Of a DNA stretch of 27,674 nucleotides, positions 16,827 to 25,100 are shown in pieces. This DNA comes from Phytohabitans sp036906915 (GTDB lineage Bacteria > Actinomycetota > Actinomycetes > Mycobacteriales > Micromonosporaceae). The stretch is from NCBI RefSeq assembly GCF_036906915.1, contig NZ_JBAKHX010000095.1:1-27674 (forward strand), written 5' to 3'. The notes beneath the pieces were generated by a model. It saw nothing but the letters and a program-made list of their open reading frames with translations, did no database searches and was not told where the DNA came from. How positions within the stretch are numbered: the stretch's first letter is position 1; every line of letters starts with the position of its first letter. The position numbers and the translations under genes are program-made.

Positions 16827-16855
16827 AGAATAGGCGCACCACCGCACATGTACAA
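16827..16855 (-). promoter_or_regulatory. Candidate promoter for the YbaB - EspC-like - giant gene operon
   Basis: On the minus strand, TTGTAC (16855-16850) and TATTCT (16832-16827) are separated by 17 bases and lie 37 bases upstream of the GTG start at 16790. Matches to housekeeping -35/-10 boxes are partial. The 91-bp gap to the mycosin gene must hold promoters for both directions. Confidence 0.4.
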
Positions 16856-16881
16856 TCGGCCGGAGCTTCGACGGAGGAACG

Positions 16882-18162
16882 ATGTCCCGCGTTCGACGGC
16901 TCTTTCCCTTGCCAGCACTGTTGTTCACCATCGCCGGTGTCGTCGTCACGCCGTCCGGGGCGCTCGCCGCGGCGGAGTGCACGACCGATCCACGGCCGGG
17001 TCAGATGGTGTCCCAGGTGCCGGTCGAGCAGCTCATACTTGCCGCACGCCGGGTCTGGCCGACGACGACCGGCCGGCAGGTGACCGTCGCCGTGCTCGAT
17101 ACCGGTGTGGACGGTCGCCATCCCCAACTGCGCGGCGCTCTGCGGCGGGGCTGGGACTTCGTGGCGCAGGAGCCGGGCGGCACGGTGGACTGTGCGGGGC
17201 ATGGCACGGCGGTCGCGGGCCTGGTGGGGGCGCGTCCGGCGGACGGTGTGGGGTTCTCCGGCATCGCGCCCGGCGTGACCGTCCTACCGGTACGGATCGC
17301 GGACCGCCTGGCCACCGGGGATCGCGTCCTCCCGGGGGTGCTGGCCGTCGCGATCCGGTGGGCGGCCGCCCAGGGCGCCAGCGTCATCACCGTACCGGTG
17401 GTCGCCGACCGGCCCACCGCGGCACTGCGCGCCGCTGTGGAGTACGCGCAGGCGCGCGACGCGCTCGTGGTCGCCGCCGCCGGCACCAGGGCCAGTGAGC
17501 TGACCACCGACCCAACCGTCCCCGACCAGCCCAGCTATCCGGCGGCGTACCCCGGCGTGCTCGGCGTGGGCGCGGTGGACGCGGCGGGTGTCCGGGTGAA
17601 CAACTCCCCGGTCGGCTCCCATGTGGACATCGTGGCGCCCGGCTCCAACGTGCTGACCACGGCTCCGGCGCGCGGTCACACCGCACTGTCCGGCACCGCC
17701 ATGGCGGCTCCAGCGGTCGCCGCCACCGCCGCCCTGGTGCGGGCGGCCCATCCGAAGCTGAGCGCGGTCGAGGTGGCGCAACGCCTGGTGGCCACCGCCA
17801 ACCCGGTCGCCGGTGGCTCGGGCAGCGTGGCGTACGGGGGCGGCATGGTCGACCCATACCGTGCGGTCACCGAGGTGCTGCACGGCGGCGCCCCGCGGGT
17901 CCAGCCCGGGATGCCGGTACGGGACATTGACGAAGAGGCCCTGCGCCGTGACGCGCGGTGGCGTTCGCTCGCCGCCGCGGCGGTCGCGATCGCCGCGGCC
18001 ATCGGCCTGGTGCTGCTCGGCTGCGCCGCCGTCCTGCTAGTTCACCGGCGGATGCGCCGCGGCCCCGAGCCGGCACCGTCCACTGTCGACGAGCACGGCG
18101 ACGACGTCGAGCTCGCCGAGCTCTACTTCACCCCACCGAAACCGCCCCAACACCGCACGTGA
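16882..18162 (+). CDS. mycP: Mycosin-like subtilase of a type VII secretion system, predicted catalytically inactive
   Basis: A 426-residue secreted, membrane-anchored subtilase-fold protein. It has a signal peptide (1-31, ending ALAAA), a peptidase domain (about 45-335), a C-terminal transmembrane helix (366-387) and a short basic cytosolic tail. Asp73 in VAVLDTGVDG and His107 in HGTAVAG are kept. The catalytic Ser of the GTSMAxP motif is Ala273 (SGTAMAAP), and the oxyanion-hole Asn after AAAG is Thr202. Two independent losses argue for a pseudoprotease. Cys33 and Cys104 could form the usual mycosin disulfide. In mycobacteria the mycosin is needed for stability of the membrane complex even without protease activity, so a structural role is plausible. 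GGAGG precedes the ATG by four bases. It is a single gene, divergent from the giant operon, ending in a bidirectional terminator. Confidence 0.93.
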   Translation: MSRVRRLFPLPALLFTIAGVVVTPSGALAAAECTTDPRPGQMVSQVPVEQLILAARRVWPTTTGRQVTVAVLDTGVDGRHPQLRGALRRGWDFVAQEPGGTVDCAGHGTAVAGLVGARPADGVGFSGIAPGVTVLPVRIADRLATGDRVLPGVLAVAIRWAAAQGASVITVPVVADRPTAALRAAVEYAQARDALVVAAAGTRASELTTDPTVPDQPSYPAAYPGVLGVGAVDAAGVRVNNSPVGSHVDIVAPGSNVLTTAPARGHTALSGTAMAAPAVAATAALVRAAHPKLSAVEVAQRLVATANPVAGGSGSVAYGGGMVDPYRAVTEVLHGGAPRVQPGMPVRDIDEEALRRDARWRSLAAAAVAIAAAIGLVLLGCAAVLLVHRRMRRGPEPAPSTVDEHGDDVELAELYFTPPKPPQHRT

Positions 18163-18213
18163 TCAGGGCGTCTCTCGGGTCGCTCCTACGACTTGAGGGA
18201 CGCCCTGATCACG
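18158..18213. terminator. Bidirectional hairpin terminator between mycP and the WXG100 genes
   Basis: Perfect 15-bp inverted arms, CGTGATCAGGGCGTC (18158-18172) and its complement (18199-18213), extend to about 19 pairs with one wobble and enclose a loop of about 18 bases. The left arm contains the mycosin TGA stop. The right arm ends 6 bases before the WXG100 stop on the other strand. There is no long T run, as is common in GC-rich actinomycetes. It sits exactly between two converging genes. Confidence 0.8.
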
Positions 18214-18218
18214 GTGGG

Positions 18219-18506
18219 TCATACCGCGAAGCGGTTAGTGTTGGCCGTCTCGGCAATCTGAGCCAGCTCGTTCGCCGTGACGACGCCGTCCTTGACAGCG
18301 TTCACGAACACGCCGACGTCCTCGCCGACGCCGCGCCAGATCGTCTGGAGCTGGTAGTACGCGTCACGCGCGCTGCCCTCCCAGACGCTCACCATCGGAG
18401 CGCAGGCGGCCTCCAGGTCGGCGATGTCGGCCATGAGCTTGGTGCGCGTCGCCTCGAGGGACTGCGCGCCGGCGTCGAGCGCGCCGAAGTTGTATGCGGT
18501 CCGCAC
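18219..18506 (-). CDS. WXG100 family protein (EsxA/EsxB-like)
   Basis: A 95-residue helix-turn-helix protein with the WXG motif as Trp42-Glu43-Gly44 in SVWEGSARDAY, at the expected midpoint. Length matches the family norm. WXG100 proteins form antiparallel four-helix bundles with a partner and are exported by type VII systems. The GTG start at 18506 is preceded by a perfect AGGAGG five bases away, whose first bases overlap the TAG of the upstream partner gene. The two are therefore coexpressed. No YxxxD/E signal is present at its C-terminus; the partner supplies it. Confidence 0.93.
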   Translation of the reverse strand: MRTAYNFGALDAGAQSLEATRTKLMADIADLEAACAPMVSVWEGSARDAYYQLQTIWRGVGEDVGVFVNAVKDGVVTANELAQIAETANTNRFAV

Positions 18507-18515
18507 AGTTACCTC

Positions 18516-18887
18516 CTACGCTCCGGCCCAGTTGAGCGCGGCGCGGGCCTGCCCGCCCTGCGCTCCCGAGCGCGACACCGCCTGCTCCGCTTCCAGGTCC
18601 TTGCCCGTGTACTCCTGAACCGACTCGCTGACCCTGTTGCACAGCTCGTTGAGGGCGTTGTTGAGGGCGGTCATGTCGCTCTTCAGCAGCCCGTGCACGC
18701 CGTCCTGGTCGCTCTTGCCGAAGGCGTTGCTGGCCGCGCCCGCGAAGGTCGCGTCGTTGAGCTCGGCCGTGATCTGGTTGCTCATCGTCGTGGCCGTGGC
18801 CCTGAGCTGCTCGACGACGCCAAAGATGCGGACACCGGCGTCGTACATCGTCTGGGTATCGGTTACGTACCCATTTCCTGCTGGCAT
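18516..18887 (-). CDS. WXG100-like partner with C-terminal YxxxD export signal
   Basis: A 123-residue helical hairpin protein. Phe48-Ala49-Gly50 takes the place of WXG in the turn. After the second helix the sequence EYTGKDLEAE gives Tyr93-x3-Asp97, the general type VII export signal recognised by EccC. A 25-residue Gly/Ala tail follows. It most likely pairs with the adjacent WXG100 protein and carries the targeting signal for the heterodimer. The ATG at 18887 has GGGAGG about 12 bases upstream. It is first in a two-gene unit, separated from eccB by about 150 bases. Confidence 0.9.
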   Translation of the reverse strand: MPAGNGYVTDTQTMYDAGVRIFGVVEQLRATATTMSNQITAELNDATFAGAASNAFGKSDQDGVHGLLKSDMTALNNALNELCNRVSESVQEYTGKDLEAEQAVSRSGAQGGQARAALNWAGA

Positions 18888-19039
18888 GGCCTTTTCCCAC
18901 CTCCCGAGGGGGGAACTGCTGTTAGTGGACAGTCAGGCGCGAAGATCTGATCGAAGGATACCGAGCCGCACCGCGCCGCGAAAGATCTCAACATCATCCA
19001 CACCGTCGGCGTTAGGAAATGTCGGTGAGGCAAGGCTTT
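18888..19039. promoter_or_regulatory. Non-coding gap upstream of the WXG100 pair
   Basis: About 152 bases lie between eccB and the WXG100 genes, both on the minus strand. The gap has lower GC than its surroundings. Two copies of GCGAA(A)GATCT are found at 18939-18948 and 18978-18988, each containing palindromic AGATCT, about 40 bases apart. They could be regulator half-sites. I could not place a convincing -35/-10 pair, but the WXG100 unit probably has its own promoter here. Confidence 0.4.
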
Positions 19040-20473
19040 TCAGCCGAGGACCGGGCGGCGGGCGGCGACCGGGTCGAGCGGCGGTCCTTCCGGCATCCGA
19101 GCCACCACGGCGGCCGGCAGCCGCACCGGTGATATCGCACCGAAGCCGAGATAGCCCTGCACCTCGGGATCCGACATGGCGTGCCGGACGCCCAGGTCGG
19201 TGACCAGGTAACGGGTGCCGCTCGGCGCCTCGGCGGACGGCATCGCCTCCACAATGGCCGCCCAGCCCGGGGCCACGGCGATGCGATCGGCCAGCGGGAC
19301 GCCCTGCGCCGTCCGGCGCGCCGAGGCGGCGCCCACAACGAGCTGGCCGGCGGGCGTGTCGACCACGAGCCGGGGCGGGTTCGCCGCGTCGCGGAACTCC
19401 GCGCAGATCGCCGACGTCGCGGCGCTGGCCGAAAACGGTGCGACGATGCGGGGTGCCGTCGCGGGCAGCGCCTCGGCGCCCACCGCCGGCAGGGACAGTT
19501 TCGCGGCCGCGGCCGCGTCGGCCGGACTCAGCTCCAGGCCGCGCGGGGGCTGACCGGGGTACGCGGCGCGGGTGGCCGGGTCGGCGAGCAGCAGGTTGGC
19601 CTCCACCTCGGTGACCACGGCCAGGCGGGCGGCGTCGGCCACCAGGAAGTACTGCCGGCCGGCGCCGGCGCTGTCCACAAAGTACACCTGGCCGATCCGG
19701 GCGCCGGCGACCGCGGTGGACGCCGCGCCTCGCTTGTCGACGCGACGCGCGGCCAGCGGCTCACCCGCCGGCAGCGCGTCGAGCAGGGCCGCGCTGACCG
19801 GGGTACGCGGCTGGCGCTCCAAACCGAGGGCGGTGAAGACGACCTGCTGGTCGGCGATGGCGTACCGCCGCTGGTGCCAGATCAGGAAGAACCCGCCGCC
19901 GTCCACGTCCTGCGCCAGCAGCGCGTCGTCGCCCAGGTCACGGCCGACCTGGGCGCCGCGCCCGACCAGCAGCGAGGTCACTGCCGAGGCGCGGCCGCTG
20001 GCGTCGCGCGCCGGCTGCGCGCAGATGGTCCACGGCGCGCCCAGCACCCGGCCCCGCGGCGGGACCGCGTCGGGTGCGCCGGGGATACCCAGCACCGGCC
20101 CGCGCGGCACGCCCAGCATGGACTTGGCGGACACCCGTACCGTCCGGGCGTCGCTCTCCTGTGCCAGCAACGCCGAGGTGAAGTTGGCCATCGGGTAGAG
20201 CACGCCTTGCCGGAACACGAACCGGGTGCCGGTTTCCTTCTCCACGATGATGGACTGGCCGTCCCGCCAGTTGCGGTTGCCACCGGGGCGGATCAGGGCG
20301 TAGACGCCCACCGCAGCCAGCGCCAGGACCGCCACCATCACGCCACCCAGCCCGGCCGCGAAGAGCCGGCGCCCGGCCGGCTGCACCGGGTCGGTGTCGT
20401 GATGGGCGAAGGCGGAGACGACTCGCTGCATCATGAACTGGTACGACTGCAACTGGTCGCGGCGCGTCGGCAT
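19040..20473 (-). CDS. eccB: Type VII secretion protein EccB
   Basis: A 477-residue protein with the EccB plan. The cytosolic start has the typical TRRDQLQSYQFMMQRVVSAF motif (3-22), followed by one transmembrane helix (38-61) and a large extracytoplasmic domain of repeated beta/alpha units. Cys151 (TICAQ) and Cys357 (AICAE) match the conserved disulfide pair of EccB. The family length is 470-510 residues. EccB is a core part of the membrane pore complex with EccC and EccD and contacts the mycosin outside the membrane. The ATG at 20473 lies just downstream of a long hairpin; its ribosome site (AGGG about 8 bases away) is weak, so translation may depend on the upstream gene. Confidence 0.95.
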   Translation of the reverse strand: MPTRRDQLQSYQFMMQRVVSAFAHHDTDPVQPAGRRLFAAGLGGVMVAVLALAAVGVYALIRPGGNRNWRDGQSIIVEKETGTRFVFRQGVLYPMANFTSALLAQESDARTVRVSAKSMLGVPRGPVLGIPGAPDAVPPRGRVLGAPWTICAQPARDASGRASAVTSLLVGRGAQVGRDLGDDALLAQDVDGGGFFLIWHQRRYAIADQQVVFTALGLERQPRTPVSAALLDALPAGEPLAARRVDKRGAASTAVAGARIGQVYFVDSAGAGRQYFLVADAARLAVVTEVEANLLLADPATRAAYPGQPPRGLELSPADAAAAAKLSLPAVGAEALPATAPRIVAPFSASAATSAICAEFRDAANPPRLVVDTPAGQLVVGAASARRTAQGVPLADRIAVAPGWAAIVEAMPSAEAPSGTRYLVTDLGVRHAMSDPEVQGYLGFGAISPVRLPAAVVARMPEGPPLDPVAARRPVLG

Positions 20474-20478
20474 GGCGA

Positions 20479-20641
20479 GGCCCTATGCCGAAGTGGTGGC
20501 CGGAGCGAGGCGGAGTCCAGACGTCGGCTGGGGCCGCGCCGGGCGCGCCCGGATACCGGTGTTGTATCCGGCCGCGATCGGCGTGGTTCCAGGCGGCGTC
20601 TGGGCCCGCCGCAGCCCGGTCATCCACTTCGGCATAGGGCC
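20479..20641. repeat. 163-bp near-perfect palindrome (long hairpin) between eccD and eccB
   Basis: The ends are a perfect 18-bp inverted repeat, GGCCCTATGCCGAAGTGG (20479-20496) against 20624-20641. Inside, the arms remain about 80% complementary by hand alignment, right to the centre, where GGATAC (20551-20556) and GTATCC (20564-20569) close a 7-base loop. The element fills nearly the whole eccD-eccB gap. Its outer edge overlaps the eccD TAG, and the other edge lies 5 bases before the eccB ATG. No obvious target-site duplication was seen. It could be a MITE-like insertion, an mRNA stability or attenuation hairpin, or a regulatory site. Confidence 0.85.
20483..20635 (-). CDS. Possible 50-residue ORF inside the eccD-eccB palindrome
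   Basis: ATG at 20635 opens five bases after the eccD stop; TAG at 20483-20485 lies nine bases before the eccB start. The 50-residue product begins MPKWMTGLRRAQTPPG and is basic and Pro/Ala-rich, with no recognised family. Its start and stop codons both fall within the 18-bp terminal repeats. Because of the symmetry, an equally long ORF exists on the other strand. Third positions are mostly G/C but not more convincingly than chance. It could be a translational relay between eccD and eccB or a by-product of the palindrome. Confidence 0.25.
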   Translation of the reverse strand: MPKWMTGLRRAQTPPGTTPIAAGYNTGIRARPARPQPTSGLRLAPATTSA

Positions 20642-22026
20642 TACCCTGCCACGCCTCGCATCACGCCGTACAGTCCCAGTACCGCACAGGCGATCGGAAC
20701 CACGCTGAGGATCAGCACGATCTCCCCGATCTCGGCGATCCGTCCCAGGTAGACGGAGGGGCGGCGGCTTCGGTACCGGACGCCGATGGCGAGCACGGCG
20801 AAGGCCAGGCCGGCCAGCGCCGGCACGGCCCACAGTGGACCGCCCCCGGCCAGGTCGTCCGCGTATCCGACGGCCAGCACCGCCAGCCCGGTCAGGCCGC
20901 AGGTCAGCAGCGGCAGCCGGTGCCGCAGCGTCGGGAAGAGCCGCGACCGCACCAGGTAGCCGACGCTCACCACGGCGATGAGCAGCGGCGCCGAGCCGCC
21001 GGCGGTGCCCAGGATGACCAGGCCGATCCCGGCGACCGTCGCGACGCCCAGCAACAGGCCGGTGAGCATCACGTCGGCGCGCGCGACGGCGGCGAAGGTG
21101 GCGCCGGCGGTCGGTGCCGGCTCGTCCTTGACCAGGTCAGCGGCGGAGCGCGGCAGGGTGGGCAGCGGCAACCGGCCCAGCCGGGCGGCCATCACCGGCC
21201 CCGCGGGCAGCAGTACCAGTAGCACCGCCTCGACCGCCGCGGCCGCGCGTACCGCGTCGAGTGAGCCGAGCGCGACGGCGGCCGCGCTCGCTCCGGCGAC
21301 CGCCGCCACCGCGGCGGCCGTGAAAAGCCAGCGGTGCTCGGTCGCGGCGAACTGGCCGGCAACGGCGGCGACCAGCAGGAACGCGCAGCCGGTCAGCGTG
21401 TGCGGGGCGCCCAGCCCGAAGAGCGGGGCGTCGCCGCCGAGCAGCAGCAGGCCACCCGCGAACGCCGCGGGCAGGCCCAGCGCGCACAGCGTGAAGCCCG
21501 CCGCGGCCTCGCCGACCGCGACGGTCAACAGCGCCCCGACGCCCAGGCAGAGCGCGGCCAGGCCGAGGCAGAGGAAGGCCGGCACCGTCCAATTCGGACC
21601 GCTGACCAGGCACACCGCCAGCGCGGCGGCGACCAGCCCGCCAGCGGCGGCGACGCCGGCCCAGCGGCTGACCCGCCCGTCCCAGAGCACGCCGCCCTGC
21701 CGGGCACCGGCCGCGATGGCCTCCACCACGTCGTCGTACTCGGGCTCCGGCCAGTCGGTGTGCGCCCGCACCAGATGCAGCAGTTCGCCGTCGCGGACGC
21801 CTTGCGCGACGGCGCTGCGACCCACGTCGAGCAGCGTGCCGTCGGCGCGGCGCAGGATCCAGCCGCCCTGCTCGCCGGCCGAGTCGACGGCATCCTCCCC
21901 GGCATGCGAAAGCAGCGCCGGCAGCAGCGCGGCCAGCACGAGATGCTCCGGAAGCGCCAGGTCGAGCCGGCGTTTCGGCGCGACGACGACGACCCGCGCC
22001 AGGCCGATATCCGAGTCAACCGTCAT
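20641..22026 (-). CDS. eccD: Type VII secretion protein EccD (membrane channel subunit)
   Basis: A 461-residue protein. Residues about 7-90 form a ubiquitin-like domain (ARVVVVAPKRRLDLALPEH), then a cytosolic linker with DWPEPEYDDV, then about 11 hydrophobic helices from about residue 125 to the end. This is the EccD layout; EccD dimers form a membrane vestibule in the ESX complex. The ATG at 22026 was chosen because it puts the ubiquitin fold at the N-terminus and has GAGGGAAGG upstream; the frame stays open further upstream, but that region is antisense to eccC. The stop codon lies at the edge of the long palindrome. It probably shares a transcript with eccB. Confidence 0.93.
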   Translation of the reverse strand: MTVDSDIGLARVVVVAPKRRLDLALPEHLVLAALLPALLSHAGEDAVDSAGEQGGWILRRADGTLLDVGRSAVAQGVRDGELLHLVRAHTDWPEPEYDDVVEAIAAGARQGGVLWDGRVSRWAGVAAAGGLVAAALAVCLVSGPNWTVPAFLCLGLAALCLGVGALLTVAVGEAAAGFTLCALGLPAAFAGGLLLLGGDAPLFGLGAPHTLTGCAFLLVAAVAGQFAATEHRWLFTAAAVAAVAGASAAAVALGSLDAVRAAAAVEAVLLVLLPAGPVMAARLGRLPLPTLPRSAADLVKDEPAPTAGATFAAVARADVMLTGLLLGVATVAGIGLVILGTAGGSAPLLIAVVSVGYLVRSRLFPTLRHRLPLLTCGLTGLAVLAVGYADDLAGGGPLWAVPALAGLAFAVLAIGVRYRSRRPSVYLGRIAEIGEIVLILSVVPIACAVLGLYGVMRGVAG

Positions 22027-22036
22027 GCCGACCGCC

Positions 22037-22065
22037 TTCCCTCGCTGTAGGCGTCTGTCTATCAT
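22037..22065 (+). promoter_or_regulatory. Candidate promoter for eccC
   Basis: TTCCCT (22037-22042), a 17-base spacer and TATCAT (22060-22065) lie 39 bases before the GTG of eccC, in the 78-bp gap with eccD. The element CGCCTTCCC-N17-[CT]AT[CA]ATG recurs in front of the gene at 26157. That recurrence is the main support for it. Confidence 0.45.
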
Positions 22066-22104
22066 GGCCCGCAATCGTCGTGATCTAGAGATGGGGAAAT
22101 CAGA

Positions 22105-25100
22105 GTGAGCACAACGGCGCTGCGCCGTCCACCTCGCTCGCCCGCGCCGCAGTACCCGACCGGCGAGGTGCTGCTCGATCCCCCGCCGCAGATCCCCGCG
22201 CCAGGCGGCCGGCGCTGGGCGCAGATGATGATGCTGTTGCCGATGATGGCCGGCTCGGTGGCGATGGCGCTGATGTTCGCCGGCAACTCGCGCAGCACGC
22301 TGGCGTACGTGGCCGGCGGCCTGTTTGGGCTCTCCGCGCTCGGCATGATCGTCGCGTCGATGGGCATGTCCTCCGGCGGCTCGAACAAGCAGGAAATGCT
22401 GGCCGCGCGCCGGGAGTACATGCGCCATCTGGCGGAGCGGCGCCGGACCGTGCGCCGTATCGTCGGCCGGCAGCGGGCCGCGCAGGTGCACCAGCATCCG
22501 GCGCCGGACGGGCTCTGGTCGGTGGCGGCGAGTCCCCGGTTGTGGGAACGGCGGCCCGGCGACCCGGACTTCGCCACCGCCCGGATCGGCCTGGGCCCGG
22601 CCGAGCTGGCCACGCCGCTGATCCCGCCGGACACGCAGCCCATCGAGGAACTGGACCCCATGTGCGCGGTGGGTCTTCGCCGGTTCCTGCTCACGTACGC
22701 GGTGGTGCCGGACCTGCCAGTCGTGATGGCGCTGGACGGCTTCGCCCGCGTGTACGTCCGGGGCGCCACGGACCGGACCAGGGCTCTGGTGCGAGCACTC
22801 ATGGCCCACACCGCGACCTTCCACGCCCCGGACGACGTGCTGATGGCCGTCTGCGTCGCCGACGACCGGCGGCACCACTGGGAATGGGTGAAGTGGCTGC
22901 CCCACGCCCTCCATCCCCGGCGCACCGACGCGCTCGGCGCGGTGCGCCTGGTGTCCGCGACCGTCACCGGCCTGGAGGCCATGTTGGACACGCTCGTGGC
23001 CGGCCGGAGCCGTTTCGGCGAACGGCTCCACGGGTCGCCCGGCCCCAGCCCGCACCTGCTGGTCGTGGTCGACGGGGGTACGGTCACCGGCTCGGACCAC
23101 CTGTTGATTGAGGACGGTCTGGACGGCGCGACGGTGGTGCTGCTGGACACCGCCCCGCCGCGCCAGCTCGACCGGCACACCCTGGTGCTCGACGTGGACG
23201 ATGACGGCACGCTGCGTACGACCACGTTCGACGGTGCCGCCGAGGCGGGTCGCGCCGACGCGCTGCGGCCGAAGGTGGCCGAGGCGCTGGCCCGGCAGAT
23301 CTCGCGGTTCCGGCTGCCGACCACCGGGCGCTCGGAGCGGCGCATGTCCACCGACGTGGGCCTGGCCGACCTGCTCGACCTGGGAGATCCGTACGACTTC
23401 GACCCCGCCCGAACGTGGGTGGTGCGGCCTAACCGGGACCGGCTGCGGGTGCCGATCGGCGTGGGCCCCGACGGTACGCCGCTGGAGCTGGACCTGAAGG
23501 AGTCGGCGCAGGACGGTATGGGCCCGCATGGCCTGCTCATCGGCGCGACCGGCTCGGGCAAGTCGGAGCTGCTGCGCACGCTGGTGCTGGCCCTGGCCGC
23601 CACGCACGACCCGGAGCTGCTCAACTTCGTCCTGGTCGACTTCAAGGGTGGTGCCACGTTCACCCGCCTGGACGCGCTGCCGCACACCAGCGCGGTCATC
23701 ACCAACCTGGTCGACGAGTTGCCGCTGGTCGACCGCATGACCGAGGCGCTCAACGGCGAGCTCCTGCGCCGGCAGGAACTTCTGCGCAGCGCCGGCAACT
23801 TCGCCTCGCAACGCGACTACGAGCGGGCACGGGCCAGCGGCGCCGCTCTCGCCCCGCTGCCCAGCCTGCTCATCGTCTGCGACGAGTTCTCCGAGCTGCT
23901 GAGCGCCAAGCCCGACTTCGTCGACATGTTCGTCCAGATAGGACGTGTCGGCCGTTCACTCGGCGTACACCTGCTGCTCGCCTCGCAGCGATTGGAAGAG
24001 GGCAGGCTGCGCGGGTTGGACACCCACCTGTCGTACCGGATCGGCCTGCGAACGTTCTCGGCGGTGGAGAGCCGGATCGTGCTGGGCGACGCCGCCGCGT
24101 ACGAGCTGCCCCGCTCCCCCGGGCACGGCTACCTGCGCTTCGCCACCGAGCCGCTGCGCCGGTTCCGGGCCGCGTACGTCTCGGGGGTGCACCGCCGGGC
24201 GGACGGCTCCGACGTCACCGCGGTCGACGCCGACCGGGTGCTCTTCTACACCACGCAGTACGTCGCCCAGGTCGCCGAGCCGGATCCGGCCACGCAGCGG
24301 GTCGACGAGGAGGCGCAGGGTGAGAGCCTGCTGGACATCCTGGTGGAGCGGATGCGTGGCCGAGGCGTACCGGCGCACCAGGTGTGGCTGCCGCCGTTGA
24401 GGGATCCGTCCGCCCTGGACGCCCTGCTCCCGCCGCTGCGCGTCGATCCGGCGCGCGGCCTGACGACCGGCGACCCGGCCCTGCACGGCGCGCTGCGGGC
24501 GCTGGCCGGCGTGGTGGACCGCCCGCTGCAGCAGCGCCGCGACCCGCTGTGGCTGGACCTGTCCGGCGGCACCGGGCACCTGGTTGTCGTTGGCGCGCCG
24601 CAGAGCGGCAAGAGCATGCTGCTGCGCAGCGTCATCGCCAGCCTGGCGCTCGCCAGCACCCCGGGCGAGGTGCAGTTCTACGCCCTCGACTTCGGCGGTG
24701 GCGGGCTCCTCGGCCTGCGCGACCTGCCGCACGTGGGCGGCGTCGCGACCCGGCTGGAGACGGGCGAGGTGCGCCGCACGGTCGCCGAGGTGAACCAGCT
24801 GCTCATCGAGCGGGAACGGACCTTCGCCCAGTACGGTGTGGACTCGATGGCCACGTACCGGCGGCTGCGGGCCGAAGGCAAGGTCGTCGACGGCGATTTT
24901 CTCGGCAAGCACAGTGGTGACGTGTTCCTGGTCGTCGACGGCTGGAGCACGCTGCGCGCCGAGTTCGAGGAGTTGGAGGCCGCGGTGACCGCCATCGGCA
25001 ACCGCGGCTTGTCGTACGGGATCCACCTGATCGCCGCCGCGACGCGCTGGATGGACCTGCGCATGGCCGTGCGCGACATCTTCGGCACCCGCCTGGAGCT

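Noticed and set aside
16851..16856. TACAAT as a -10 box for the mycosin gene
   Set aside because: No acceptable -35 lies 16-18 bases upstream, and the leader would be very short. The mycosin promoter could not be assigned with confidence.
19181..20752. Plus-strand frame of 523 codons across eccB
   Set aside because: It is antisense to eccB, which has clear family motifs, a membrane helix and the paired Cys residues. The plus product is composition-driven.
22027..23811. Upstream extension of the eccD frame to 23811
   Set aside because: The extension is antisense to eccC and yields a low-complexity product. EccD's ubiquitin-like domain starts directly after ATG 22026, which has a good ribosome site.
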